Source: an uncultured Verrucomicrobiota bacterium (GTDB lineage: Bacteria > Verrucomicrobiota > Kiritimatiellia > RFP12 > UBA1067). Taken from it: DNA of 18,072 nt. This document shows positions 5,287-12,683 of the stretch, one piece after another. Where the stretch lies: positions 1-18,072 of the forward strand of contig CAMOIK010000016.1 of assembly GCA_946615875.1 (NCBI GenBank). Reading direction: 5' to 3'. The position numbers and the translations under genes were made by a program. Position 1 is the stretch's first letter. The number at the start of each line of letters is the position of its first letter. Under the pieces are notes generated by a model, which saw only the letters and a list, made by a program, of their open reading frames with translations, was not told where the DNA came from and did not search any database.

Positions 5287-8200
5287 ATGTCAATTTCGGG
5301 AACATGGCGCCGGCGAAAAGCGGCAATGGCGGGGCTGCTGGCGATGGCGGCGGGGGCGGCGTTCGCGCAGCTGCCGCAGGGCACCAACGACTGGTCGCGC
5401 ATCTATCTGGGCTCCAACCCAAGCGTGAGCGGCGACGGCAGGGCGTTCGCCTTCGAGTGGAACGACCACCTCTGGCTGGCAGACACCATGGGCGGCTACG
5501 CCAGGCGGCTGGGCTCTTCCAGCGCGGCCGACTCCTGGCCGGTGATCAGCCCGGACGGCAAGAAGATCGCCTTCGCGAGCGACCGCGACGGCGGCATGAA
5601 GGTCTTTGAATTCGACATCGTCGGCGACTCCGTGCGACAGATCTCCTTCCACTCCGAGACCACATACCCGCGCTCGTGGTGCCCGGACCTGGCCCACGTG
5701 ATGTGCCAGGTATATCGCGATTCGTCAGGCCCGAAGACCTGCGAGAGAATCGCCATCATCAACACGGAGAAGCGCGAACGCGAGGAAATCCCGTTTGACG
5801 TGCCCGCCTCCGACCCCGCAATGAGCCCGGACGGCAAGTCCATCCTCTTCACGCGGCGCGGCGACGAGCTCTACCGCAAGCGCCCGCGCTCCATCGGCCC
5901 GGCCGCCGGCCAGATCTGGCAATACGTCATCGCCGAGCGGAAGTTCATCCCGCTCGTCCGCCACGAAACCGACTGCCGCAACCCGATATGGCGGCCTGAC
6001 GGGCAGGGCTTCTACTACCTCGACGCGAAAGGCGGCTCGCGCAACCTCTGGTACCGCAGCATCGACGGCTCGCGCGACGAGCAGCTCACCTTCTTCAAGG
6101 GCGACCACGTCTTCCAGCCTTCGCTCTCCGCCGACGGCAAGACCATGGTCTTCCGCCAGGCGTTCGACTTCTGGCGCTTCGACCCCACCGACCCGAGGCG
6201 GGCGCCGGAACGCATCCTCCTCAAGCCGGAGCCTGGCTACGTCGAACGCGGCGAATCCAAGCGCCGCCGCTACGACACCTGCTGGAACAACGACACCGAC
6301 GGCGACGTTTCCTTCTGCGACAACGGCACCCAGATAGCGTTCACCACAGGCGGCGACCTCTACGTGATGGACACCGTCATCTGCGAACCCACGCTCGTCC
6401 ACGGAGACACCGGCACCCACGAGCGCGAATGCGTCTTCTCGCCCGACGGCCGCGCCCTCTACTACACCAGCGACAGGGGCGATTCCGTGCGCATCCTCAA
6501 GGCCGAGCCAGAGGACCCGATGAAGCCTTGGTGGGAGAACTCCTCCTTTAAAAAGAGCGTCGTCATGGCGGACGGCGCGCAGCGCGTCGCCTTCTCCATC
6601 TCCCCGAACGGCTCTCGCCTGGCGTGGCAGGATCCAAGCGGCATCTTCACTTTCGCCGACACCAACGGGAACGTCATCGCGCACGGCCCGAACGCCACCT
6701 CCGGCGGCGGCTACGCATGGAGCCCGGACGGCAGATGGATCGCCGCGCAGCTGGCGGACGAGTTCGCCAACAGCGACGTGTGGATCCTTTCCACCGACGG
6801 CTCGCACAAGCCCTACAACCTGTCGCGCAACTTCAAGTACGACGGCGAACCGGCATGGAGCCCAGACGGCAAGATCGTCGCCTTCGTCTCGGAACTGCCG
6901 GAGTTCGGCGACGGCAAGTTCCTGCGCTACGTCTATCTGGACCGCGAGACCGAGGAGCTGGAGACCTACACCTACGAGCTCGACAAGGCCAGAAACGTGA
7001 TCCGCGAGAACTCTCGCGACGCCTCGGGCTCGCCATCGCGCTACGCCGCGCTCGAAATCCCCCGCGACAAGGACTCCGAGAACGGCGCGGTCACCATCGA
7101 CTTCGCCGACCTCGCCGACCGCGTCAAGACCGTCAAGACCCACGCCGCACTCCCCTTCTTCCGCTGGGACTCGCGCACGCTCGCCTACGCCGCCGCCGAC
7201 AAACGCACAGACACCATCCACATCCCCGACCGCGCAAGGGGCGAGAAGCTCTACGACTGCGTGGGCGTGCCGCGCGGCTGGGTGGAGAAGGACGACCGCG
7301 TCCTCTGGATCGTCGATCAGCTGCCGGCGCTCGGCCCGCGCAAGCTCGCCTTCAGCGTCTATCAGAACACGCGCTACGACGACTACCAGGAGCTGGGCTT
7401 CCGCACGGCGTGGGCGCGCATCCGCGACCTCTACTACGACCCGGACACCCACGGAGTGGACTGGGGCGCGGTGGGCGAACGCTTCCTCGCGCCGGCCCGC
7501 AACGCCTCCAGCTACTCCGTCTTCATACGCGTCATGAACATGGTGCTGGGCGAGCTCGACTCCTCCCACCTCGGCTTCTACGCCAACAGCAACTCCAACA
7601 AGGAATGGGCGCGAAAGACCCCGCTCGGCGCATGGGACATCGTCACGGCGCACCTCGGGCTGCGCTTCGAGGCCGCCGACGCCCCGGACGGCTGGATCGT
7701 GCGCGACGTGATCCCAGGCGGCCCGGCAGACCGCAGCGGCTTCGGCATACGCAAAGGCGACGTCGTGATAGCCGTCGATGGGCAGAACGTCGGCGGCGGC
7801 ATCGACCCCACGCTGGTCCTCAACGGCCCGCCCAACCGCAAGGTGCGCGTCACGTTCCGCAGGACCGACGGCAGCGCAGAGACGATCGTCATCCCCTCCT
7901 GCTCCTTCCAGTATGCGCGCGAATGCATCGGCGCGGAGGAGATCAAGGCCAAGCGCCGCTACGTCCACGAGAAATCCAACGAGACCTTCGGCTACCTCAA
8001 CATAGACGCAATGAACTGGGAGTCTCTCTGGCGCTTCCAGCACGAAGTCTTCTCGGAAGGATACGGGCGCGACGGGCTGATCATCGACGTGCGCAACAAC
8101 TTCGGCGGCTTCACCGCCGACCAGATGCTGCAGATCCTGCTCGGCGGCGACCACTCCCGCTCCGTCACGCGCACATGCGGGCCGGGCTACCTGTTCGGCT

Positions 8201-8589
8201 ACTGGGGCCGCCCGGTATGGTCCAAGCCGATCGTCGTGCTGTGCAACGAGGCCACGGGCTCCAACGGCGAAATCTTCTCGCACGCCATCAAGACCCTGAA
8301 GCGCGGCAAACTCGTCGGCCGCGAGACCGGCGGCGGCGTCATCGGCACATATGATTCCGCGCTGCTCGACCTCGGCTCCTTCCGCGACGCGCGCTTCGGC
8401 TGGTTCGTCCTCGACGGCACCGACATGGAACACCACGGCGCCAAGCCGGACTACGAGGTGGACGACGAGCCGGCCGACGTCAACGCAGGCCTCGACAAGC
8501 AGCTCGACAAGGCCATCGAGGTGCTGGGCGACGAGGTCAAAGCGTGGCGCGCAGCGAACCCGCCGATACGGCTCAAGTTCGCCAGATAG
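5287..8589 (+). CDS. Secreted tricorn-type protease (beta-propellers, PDZ, S41 core)
   Basis: The 1100-residue protein is close to the length of Thermoplasma tricorn (about 1070). A signal peptide ends at AFA (residue 27), so it acts in the periplasm or outside, unlike the cytoplasmic archaeal enzyme. Residues about 35-690 contain repeated PD40/TolB-like blades (for example ISPDGKKIAFASDRDG and WSPDGRWIAAQ), the propellers that gate peptide entry. Residues about 700-780 form the C1 region, with Ser760-His761 in ELDSSHLGF. A PDZ domain lies at about 790-870 (VIPGGPADRSG, KGDVVIAVDG). The S41 core (about 900-1085) has the nucleophile Ser992 in ATGSNGEIF and Glu1048 in MEHHGAKPD. By family comparison Ser760, His761, Ser992 and Glu1048 form the catalytic tetrad, so the enzyme looks active. 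It ends at a strong bidirectional terminator. Confidence 0.93.
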   Translation: MSISGTWRRRKAAMAGLLAMAAGAAFAQLPQGTNDWSRIYLGSNPSVSGDGRAFAFEWNDHLWLADTMGGYARRLGSSSAADSWPVISPDGKKIAFASDRDGGMKVFEFDIVGDSVRQISFHSETTYPRSWCPDLAHVMCQVYRDSSGPKTCERIAIINTEKREREEIPFDVPASDPAMSPDGKSILFTRRGDELYRKRPRSIGPAAGQIWQYVIAERKFIPLVRHETDCRNPIWRPDGQGFYYLDAKGGSRNLWYRSIDGSRDEQLTFFKGDHVFQPSLSADGKTMVFRQAFDFWRFDPTDPRRAPERILLKPEPGYVERGESKRRRYDTCWNNDTDGDVSFCDNGTQIAFTTGGDLYVMDTVICEPTLVHGDTGTHERECVFSPDGRALYYTSDRGDSVRILKAEPEDPMKPWWENSSFKKSVVMADGAQRVAFSISPNGSRLAWQDPSGIFTFADTNGNVIAHGPNATSGGGYAWSPDGRWIAAQLADEFANSDVWILSTDGSHKPYNLSRNFKYDGEPAWSPDGKIVAFVSELPEFGDGKFLRYVYLDRETEELETYTYELDKARNVIRENSRDASGSPSRYAALEIPRDKDSENGAVTIDFADLADRVKTVKTHAALPFFRWDSRTLAYAAADKRTDTIHIPDRARGEKLYDCVGVPRGWVEKDDRVLWIVDQLPALGPRKLAFSVYQNTRYDDYQELGFRTAWARIRDLYYDPDTHGVDWGAVGERFLAPARNASSYSVFIRVMNMVLGELDSSHLGFYANSNSNKEWARKTPLGAWDIVTAHLGLRFEAADAPDGWIVRDVIPGGPADRSGFGIRKGDVVIAVDGQNVGGGIDPTLVLNGPPNRKVRVTFRRTDGSAETIVIPSCSFQYARECIGAEEIKAKRRYVHEKSNETFGYLNIDAMNWESLWRFQHEVFSEGYGRDGLIIDVRNNFGGFTADQMLQILLGGDHSRSVTRTCGPGYLFGYWGRPVWSKPIVVLCNEATGSNGEIFSHAIKTLKRGKLVGRETGGGVIGTYDSALLDLGSFRDARFGWFVLDGTDMEHHGAKPDYEVDDEPADVNAGLDKQLDKAIEVLGDEVKAWRAANPPIRLKFAR

Positions 8590-8601
8590 GCGGCAGACGG
8601 C

Positions 8602-8642
8602 AAAAAAGAGCGGCACGGCCATCGGGCCGCGCCGCTCTTTTT
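8602..8642. terminator. Bidirectional rho-independent terminator
   Basis: AAAAAGAGCGGC (8603-8614) pairs with GCCGCTCTTTTT (8631-8642), 12 bp, with further GGCC/GGCC pairing inside. The plus strand ends in five T and the minus strand in six T, so it can end both the tricorn-like transcript and the convergent CBM48-like transcript. Confidence 0.92.
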
Positions 8643-8691
8643 GCGTCTTCCGCCGCGGGCGCCGCCGCGATGCGGCCGCCCTGCGCGCAAA

Positions 8692-9045
8692 CTACTTGAC
8701 CGTGATAACGGAGTTGAACGTGCCCTGATCGTTGGCCACGGAGTTCACGTTCTCGGGATCGGCGCACCAGGTGCCGTCGATCACGAACTTGTACTGGTAG
8801 TCGCCGGGCGCGAGCTTCAAGGAAACCGCATACACGCCGTCCTTGGCCTTGTATGCCATCTTCTTTGCCGTCGGATCCCAATTGTTGAATTCACCGGCGA
8901 CGAACACGTTCTTGCCCTTGTCGGCATGGACCGTGAAGGTTACTTCCTTCTTTGCGACCTTCGTCGCCTTCTTAGCGGCGGAAGCCGTCGTCTTCTTGGC
9001 GACGACCACCGGGGCCGCACTCTTCTTGGTGGTCTTGATCTTCAT
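8692..9045 (-). CDS. Small CBM48/AMPK-beta-like protein with lysine-rich N-terminal tail
   Basis: The 117-residue protein has two parts. Residues 1-34 are almost only Lys, Ala, Thr, Val and Ser (11 Lys among the first 33), with KK doublets at 7-8, 17-18, 25-26 and 32-33, resembling histone-H1-like bacterial tails. Residues 35-117 are a complete CBM48/glycogen-binding (isoamylase N-terminal/AMPK-beta) domain: VFVAGEFNNWDP (Trp56), then GVYAVSLKLAPGDYQYKFVIDGTW (Trp93) and ADPEN. The aromatic residues and the Gln/Lys of YQYKF match glycogen-contacting positions of the family. There is no signal peptide and no enzyme domain, so it is probably a cytoplasmic glycan- or partner-binding protein. AGGAA lies 6 nt before the ATG. 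It has its own promoter (9109-9137) and the shared terminator at 8602-8642. Confidence 0.87.
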   Translation of the reverse strand: MKIKTTKKSAAPVVVAKKTTASAAKKATKVAKKEVTFTVHADKGKNVFVAGEFNNWDPTAKKMAYKAKDGVYAVSLKLAPGDYQYKFVIDGTWCADPENVNSVANDQGTFNSVITVK

Positions 9046-9108
9046 TTATCGTTCCTATTTTTGTTGTTATCCAGCGCTCTCTGCCTTGCGAGCAGGGAAC
9101 GATGACAT

Positions 9109-9137
9109 ATTTTCACATATTTTTTTGAACTTGTCAA
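9109..9137 (-). promoter_or_regulatory. Promoter of the CBM48-like gene
   Basis: On the minus strand a perfect TTGACA (9137-9132) is followed after 17 nt by GAAAAT (9114-9109), with TGT just upstream giving an extended -10. Predicted start is near 9102, leaving a leader of about 56 nt with a ribosome binding site. It is back-to-back with the divIC-like promoter. Confidence 0.55.
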
Positions 9138-9158
9138 TAGCCCGCACCAATAAAAATT

Positions 9159-9167
9159 TGGTATAAT
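9159..9167 (+). promoter_or_regulatory. Extended -10 promoter of the divIC-like gene, leaderless geometry
   Basis: TATAAT at 9162-9167 is preceded by TGG and an A/T tract (9151-9158). The GTG start at 9174 is exactly 6 nt after the -10, where the +1 nucleotide is expected. No TTGACA-like hexamer lies 16-18 nt upstream (9139-9144 reads AGCCCG). Confidence 0.75.
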
Positions 9168-9173
9168 TAAGGA

Positions 9174-9467
9174 GTGAAAACGACACTAGGAGAAAAGCTT
9201 GCCAGGATCTTCACGGCGCTTATCGTGCTGGTCGTACTGGCTGGCGGGCTGGCTTCGGCCTGGCCCGCGTATCTGCGCGGACGCTCCCTCAGGGCGAGGG
9301 ACGCCAAACTGGCGGCGGCGATAGAGGAGAAGAAGCGCGAAATCGCGAAGCTGAAGGAGTTCCAGCAGCGCTTCCGCACCGACTCCGAGTTCGTCGAGAC
9401 GATAGCGCGGCAGAACCGCCGCGTCTTCCCCGGCGAGCTGGTCTTCATATTCGAGGGCGAGAAGTAG
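9174..9467 (+). CDS. DivIC/FtsB-type septum formation initiator protein
   Basis: The 97-residue protein has a short cytoplasmic N-terminus, one transmembrane helix (about residues 13-34) and a periplasmic coiled-coil stretch (about 40-70; AAAIEEKKREIAKLKEFQQ). It ends with a small conserved segment, FVETIARQNRRVFPGELVFIFE, which matches the DivIC/FtsB family ending (AR-x5-PGE-x-x-F). These proteins bridge FtsL and FtsQ in the divisome. The start is GTG, chosen because the -10 lies 6 nt before it. AAGGAG also precedes the GTG but is too close to serve as a ribosome binding site. The next gene follows after 49 nt. Confidence in the family is good; FtsB versus DivIC cannot be separated. Confidence 0.82.
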   Translation: MKTTLGEKLARIFTALIVLVVLAGGLASAWPAYLRGRSLRARDAKLAAAIEEKKREIAKLKEFQQRFRTDSEFVETIARQNRRVFPGELVFIFEGEK

Positions 9468-9516
9468 CGGCGGCGCCGCGCCCGGTGCGCGGCCGCACGA
9501 GGATACGCGAACGACA

Positions 9517-10209
9517 ATGAGACTGACGAGGCTGCTGATCGGGTTGGCTATGCTGCCGGCGTGCTGGGCGATGACGCGCGCGTTCATCGACTCCATGTTC
9601 CGCTCGGTCGGCCTGGTCGGCGGGTTCTCCGCGGAGAGCGTCGCCCTGCTCGCCGGCATGGCGCTCTTCGCCGTTCTCTGGAGCTTCCTGCCGCATCCCG
9701 TGAAGACATACGTGCTGGGACACGAGCTGACACACGCGATATGGGGAATGCTCTTCCTCGCCCGCCCCTCGCGGCTGAAGGTGGGCGAGAACGGCGGCAG
9801 CGTCAGCCTCACGCGCACCAACTTCCTCGTCACGCTCGCGCCCTACTTCTTCCCCTTCTACACCTTCGTCGTCATCGCCGCCGCGATGGCGACGCGCTGC
9901 TTCGCCGATCCGCTGCCCTGCCTGTGGGCGTGGATGTTCGGCATCGGCTTCACCTGGGCCTTCCACATCCTCTTCACGATACAGACCCTCTCCGTCAGGC
10001 AGCCGGACGTCGCCGCGTGCGGGCGCCTGTTCTCCTGGACCTTCATCTACGTCGCGAACGTCGCACTGGTCCTCGTCTGGCTCTGCTGCACCACGCGCCT
10101 GACCTTCGGCGAGCTGGGCGGCTTCATCCTCCACCGCGGCATCCACGCATATGCGTCGCTCGCCTCGTTCTTCGTCTATTGCGTCCGCTGGATCGCGGAC
10201 ACGATCTGA
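9517..10209 (+). CDS. Membrane protein with HExxH motif, possible M50-like metalloprotease
   Basis: The 230-residue protein has about five or six hydrophobic helices. At residues 69-73 it carries HELTH inside LGHELTHAIWG, an HExxH zinc-binding motif in a membrane setting, as in site-2 (M50) proteases. About 35 residues on, TRTNFLVTLAPYFFPFYTF could lie near the active site, but I do not see the classical NxxPG or LDG motif of proven M50 enzymes, so activity is uncertain. A weak GAGGA lies about 15 nt upstream. It lies between the divIC-like gene and mutS, and its stop is 1 nt before the mutS ATG. Processing of an envelope or division protein would be an inference from the neighbour only. It could be a non-proteolytic relative. 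Confidence 0.6.
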   Translation: MRLTRLLIGLAMLPACWAMTRAFIDSMFRSVGLVGGFSAESVALLAGMALFAVLWSFLPHPVKTYVLGHELTHAIWGMLFLARPSRLKVGENGGSVSLTRTNFLVTLAPYFFPFYTFVVIAAAMATRCFADPLPCLWAWMFGIGFTWAFHILFTIQTLSVRQPDVAACGRLFSWTFIYVANVALVLVWLCCTTRLTFGELGGFILHRGIHAYASLASFFVYCVRWIADTI

Positions 10210-10210
10210 T

Positions 10211-12649
10211 ATGTCAAGCGAACTTACACCGATGATGCGACAGTATCTCGCGATGAAACGCGAGATACCCGCCGGCGCGATCCTGATGTTCAGGCTCGGC
10301 GACTTCTACGAGATGTTCGGCGACGACGCCGCCGCCGCCTCCCCCATCCTCGGGGCGACGCTCACCCAGCGCAACGGGCTGCCCATGTGCGGCGTGCCAT
10401 ACCACGCGCTCGACACATACCTGGCCAAGCTCATACGCGCGGGAAAGACGGCCGCGCTCTGCGACCAGGTGGAGGACCCCAAGACGGCAAAGGGGCTGGT
10501 CCGCCGCGAAATCACGCGCATCGTCACCCCAGGCACGGTGACGGAGGACGGGCTCCTGGACGACACCGCCAACAACTACGTCGCCGCCGCGTTCCCGGAC
10601 CCTGCGGACGCGGCAGGGAACGACGGGGAATGCGCACTTGCGCTTCTCGACATCTCCACGGGCGAGTTCGTCGTGGAGGACTTCGCGTCCGCCGACAGAA
10701 TGCAGGAGGCTCTGGAGCGCTACCGCCCCGCAGAGATACTGCGCCCGACCGACGACAACCGCTGGACGTTTTCGGCGGAAGCCGCCACCGACACGCTGAC
10801 GAGGCATTTCAAGGTCGCCGGACTCGACGGCTTCGGCCTGACGGGCCACGACAACGCCGTATGCGCGGCGGGCGCCCTGCTCCACTACGTGGGCGTGACG
10901 CTGCGCCACGGCACCGCGCACGTCCGCCGCCTGCGCCTGCGCGACGGCGCGGGGATACTGACGCTCGACGCCGGCACGATACGCCACCTGCAGCTGCTGC
11001 CAGGCGGCGACGTCGAACGCGGCGCATCCCTCCTCGGCGTGCTGGACGCCACCAAGACCGCCATGGGCGCGAGGACGATGCGCAACTGGATACTGCGCCC
11101 GCTCGCCAGCCCGGAGGCGATAAACGCCAGGCTCGACGCCGTGCAGTCCTTCGTGGACGACCGCTTCACTCTCTCCGCCCTTCGCCAGCTGCTCGGCGGC
11201 GTCCGCGATCTCGAGCGCCTTGTCGCAAAGGCGGATTCCGGACGCGCCAACCCACGCGACCTCAAGGCGCTGGGCGCTTCGCTCGCGCCTCTGCCGGAGA
11301 TAAAGGACATGGCGGCTCCACTCGCCCCGTGCGGCGCCGCCCTGCGGCCGCAGCCGGAAATCGTCTCCCTCCTTGAGCGCGCCATCGCCGACGACCCGCC
11401 GGCGATGCTGGCCGACGGCGGCTTCATCGCCGCCGGCTTCGACGCGGAGTTGGACGAATGCCGAAGACTCGCCACCGAGGGCCATCGCTGGATGGCCGAC
11501 TACCAGGCGAGCGAACAGCAGCGCACGGGCATCCCAAAACTCAAGGTCAAGCACGTGCCGGCCTTCGGCTTCCTCATCGAAGTGCCCAAGTCTTTCGCAT
11601 CCAGGGTGCCGCCGGAATACGTGCGCCGCCAGACCCTCACCACCGGCGAGCGCTACGTCACGGAGGAGCTCAAGGAATACGAGCGCAAGGTGCTGGGCGC
11701 GCAGGACAAGGCCGTCGCCATCGAACAGCGCATCTTCCGCGACATCGTCGCGCAGGTCTGCGCCAGAGCGCCGGAGATACAGGCGAGCGCCGCCGCGATC
11801 GGCGAGCTGGATGCCACGCTGTCGCTGGCAGACCGTGCGCTCGCCGCCGGATACGTCCGCCCGGTCGTGGACGGCTCGGACGCGCTGGAGATAGAGGACG
11901 GGCGCCATCCCGTAGTCGAACAGCTGCCGGACGCCGAGCCTTTCGTGCCGAACTCCACCCGTCTCAACTGCACCACCGACCAGATCATGCTGATAACAGG
12001 CCCGAACATGGCCGGCAAATCGACCTACATCCGCCAGGTGGCGGTGATCGCGATCATGGCGCACATAGGTTCGTTCGTGCCAGCCGCGTCAATGCGCATC
12101 GGCGCGCTCGACCGCGTATTCACGCGCATCGGCGCCGGTGACGACCTGGCGCGGGGACGCTCCACGTTCCTGGTCGAAATGCAGGAGACCGCCAACATCC
12201 TCAACAACGCCACCGCGCGCTCGCTCGTGGTCCTGGACGAGATAGGGCGCGGCACGTCCACTTTCGACGGCATCTCCATCGCATGGTCCGTCGCCGAATA
12301 TCTGCACGGCAAGGCCGAATGCAAGGCGAAGACCCTATTCGCCACGCACTACCACGAGCTCACGGATCTGGCGGACGTCATGCCGGGCGTGAAGAACTAC
12401 ACCGTGCGCGTCAAAGAGGAGAACGGGCGCATCGTGTTTCTGCGGCGCATCTCCCCCGGCGTGGCCGAGAAGAGTTTCGGCATCCACGTGGGCGCGATGG
12501 CGGGACTGCCGCCGGAGGTGGTCGCGAGGGCGACAGAAATCCTCAAGAACCTCGAAGCCAGCGAGATAGACGTCAATGGCGCCTCGCGCATCGTCCGCAA
12601 GCCGCGCCGCAAACTTTCCGAGCTGCCCGGCCAGATGTCCTTCCTCTAG
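10211..12649 (+). CDS. mutS: DNA mismatch repair protein MutS
   Basis: The 812-residue protein is a full MutS1, slightly shorter than the 853-residue E. coli protein. The mismatch-contacting Phe32-x-Glu34 is in LGDFYEMFG. Clamp, lever and connector regions follow. The ATPase has Walker A GPNMAGKST (residues 597-605), the ST-rich segment ARGRSTFLVEM, Walker B VVLDEIGRGTSTFDG (Asp676, Glu677) and the helix-turn-helix SFGIHVGAMAGLPPEVV. The last residues, QMSFL, resemble the beta-clamp-binding pentamer (QLxLF type), an inference. The start at 10211 lies 1 nt after the stop of the HExxH gene and fits the usual MutS N-terminus; an upstream in-frame ATG at 10151 would overlap that gene. No good Shine-Dalgarno is seen, suggesting translational coupling. 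It converges on the ABC operon with a 15-nt gap. Confidence 0.97.
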   Translation: MSSELTPMMRQYLAMKREIPAGAILMFRLGDFYEMFGDDAAAASPILGATLTQRNGLPMCGVPYHALDTYLAKLIRAGKTAALCDQVEDPKTAKGLVRREITRIVTPGTVTEDGLLDDTANNYVAAAFPDPADAAGNDGECALALLDISTGEFVVEDFASADRMQEALERYRPAEILRPTDDNRWTFSAEAATDTLTRHFKVAGLDGFGLTGHDNAVCAAGALLHYVGVTLRHGTAHVRRLRLRDGAGILTLDAGTIRHLQLLPGGDVERGASLLGVLDATKTAMGARTMRNWILRPLASPEAINARLDAVQSFVDDRFTLSALRQLLGGVRDLERLVAKADSGRANPRDLKALGASLAPLPEIKDMAAPLAPCGAALRPQPEIVSLLERAIADDPPAMLADGGFIAAGFDAELDECRRLATEGHRWMADYQASEQQRTGIPKLKVKHVPAFGFLIEVPKSFASRVPPEYVRRQTLTTGERYVTEELKEYERKVLGAQDKAVAIEQRIFRDIVAQVCARAPEIQASAAAIGELDATLSLADRALAAGYVRPVVDGSDALEIEDGRHPVVEQLPDAEPFVPNSTRLNCTTDQIMLITGPNMAGKSTYIRQVAVIAIMAHIGSFVPAASMRIGALDRVFTRIGAGDDLARGRSTFLVEMQETANILNNATARSLVVLDEIGRGTSTFDGISIAWSVAEYLHGKAECKAKTLFATHYHELTDLADVMPGVKNYTVRVKEENGRIVFLRRISPGVAEKSFGIHVGAMAGLPPEVVARATEILKNLEASEIDVNGASRIVRKPRRKLSELPGQMSFL

Positions 12650-12683
12650 TCCGGCCAGGCGGCCTCAGACGCAGCGGACTTTT
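12648..12683 (+). terminator. Possible weak terminator after mutS
   Basis: AGTCCG (12648-12653) pairs with CGGACT (12675-12680), followed by TTT. The 21-nt interior has a small GCC/GGC stem. It overlaps the mutS stop and the end of the convergent permease gene. The stem is short and the T-run brief, so this is tentative. Confidence 0.3.

Noticed and set aside
5725..8622. A 965-codon open frame antisense to the tricorn-like gene
   Set aside because: It mirrors the high-GC third-position pattern of the real gene, has low-complexity Val/Ala/Glu/Arg content and no recognisable domain. The sense strand encodes a complete protease.
9171..9173. AAGGAG before GTG 9174 as a Shine-Dalgarno site
   Set aside because: It abuts the start codon with no spacer and lies within the predicted untranscribed promoter region.
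10214..12064. A 616-codon open frame antisense to mutS
   Set aside because: Arg/Ala/Val-rich composition without motifs, fully covered by a MutS with all family motifs.
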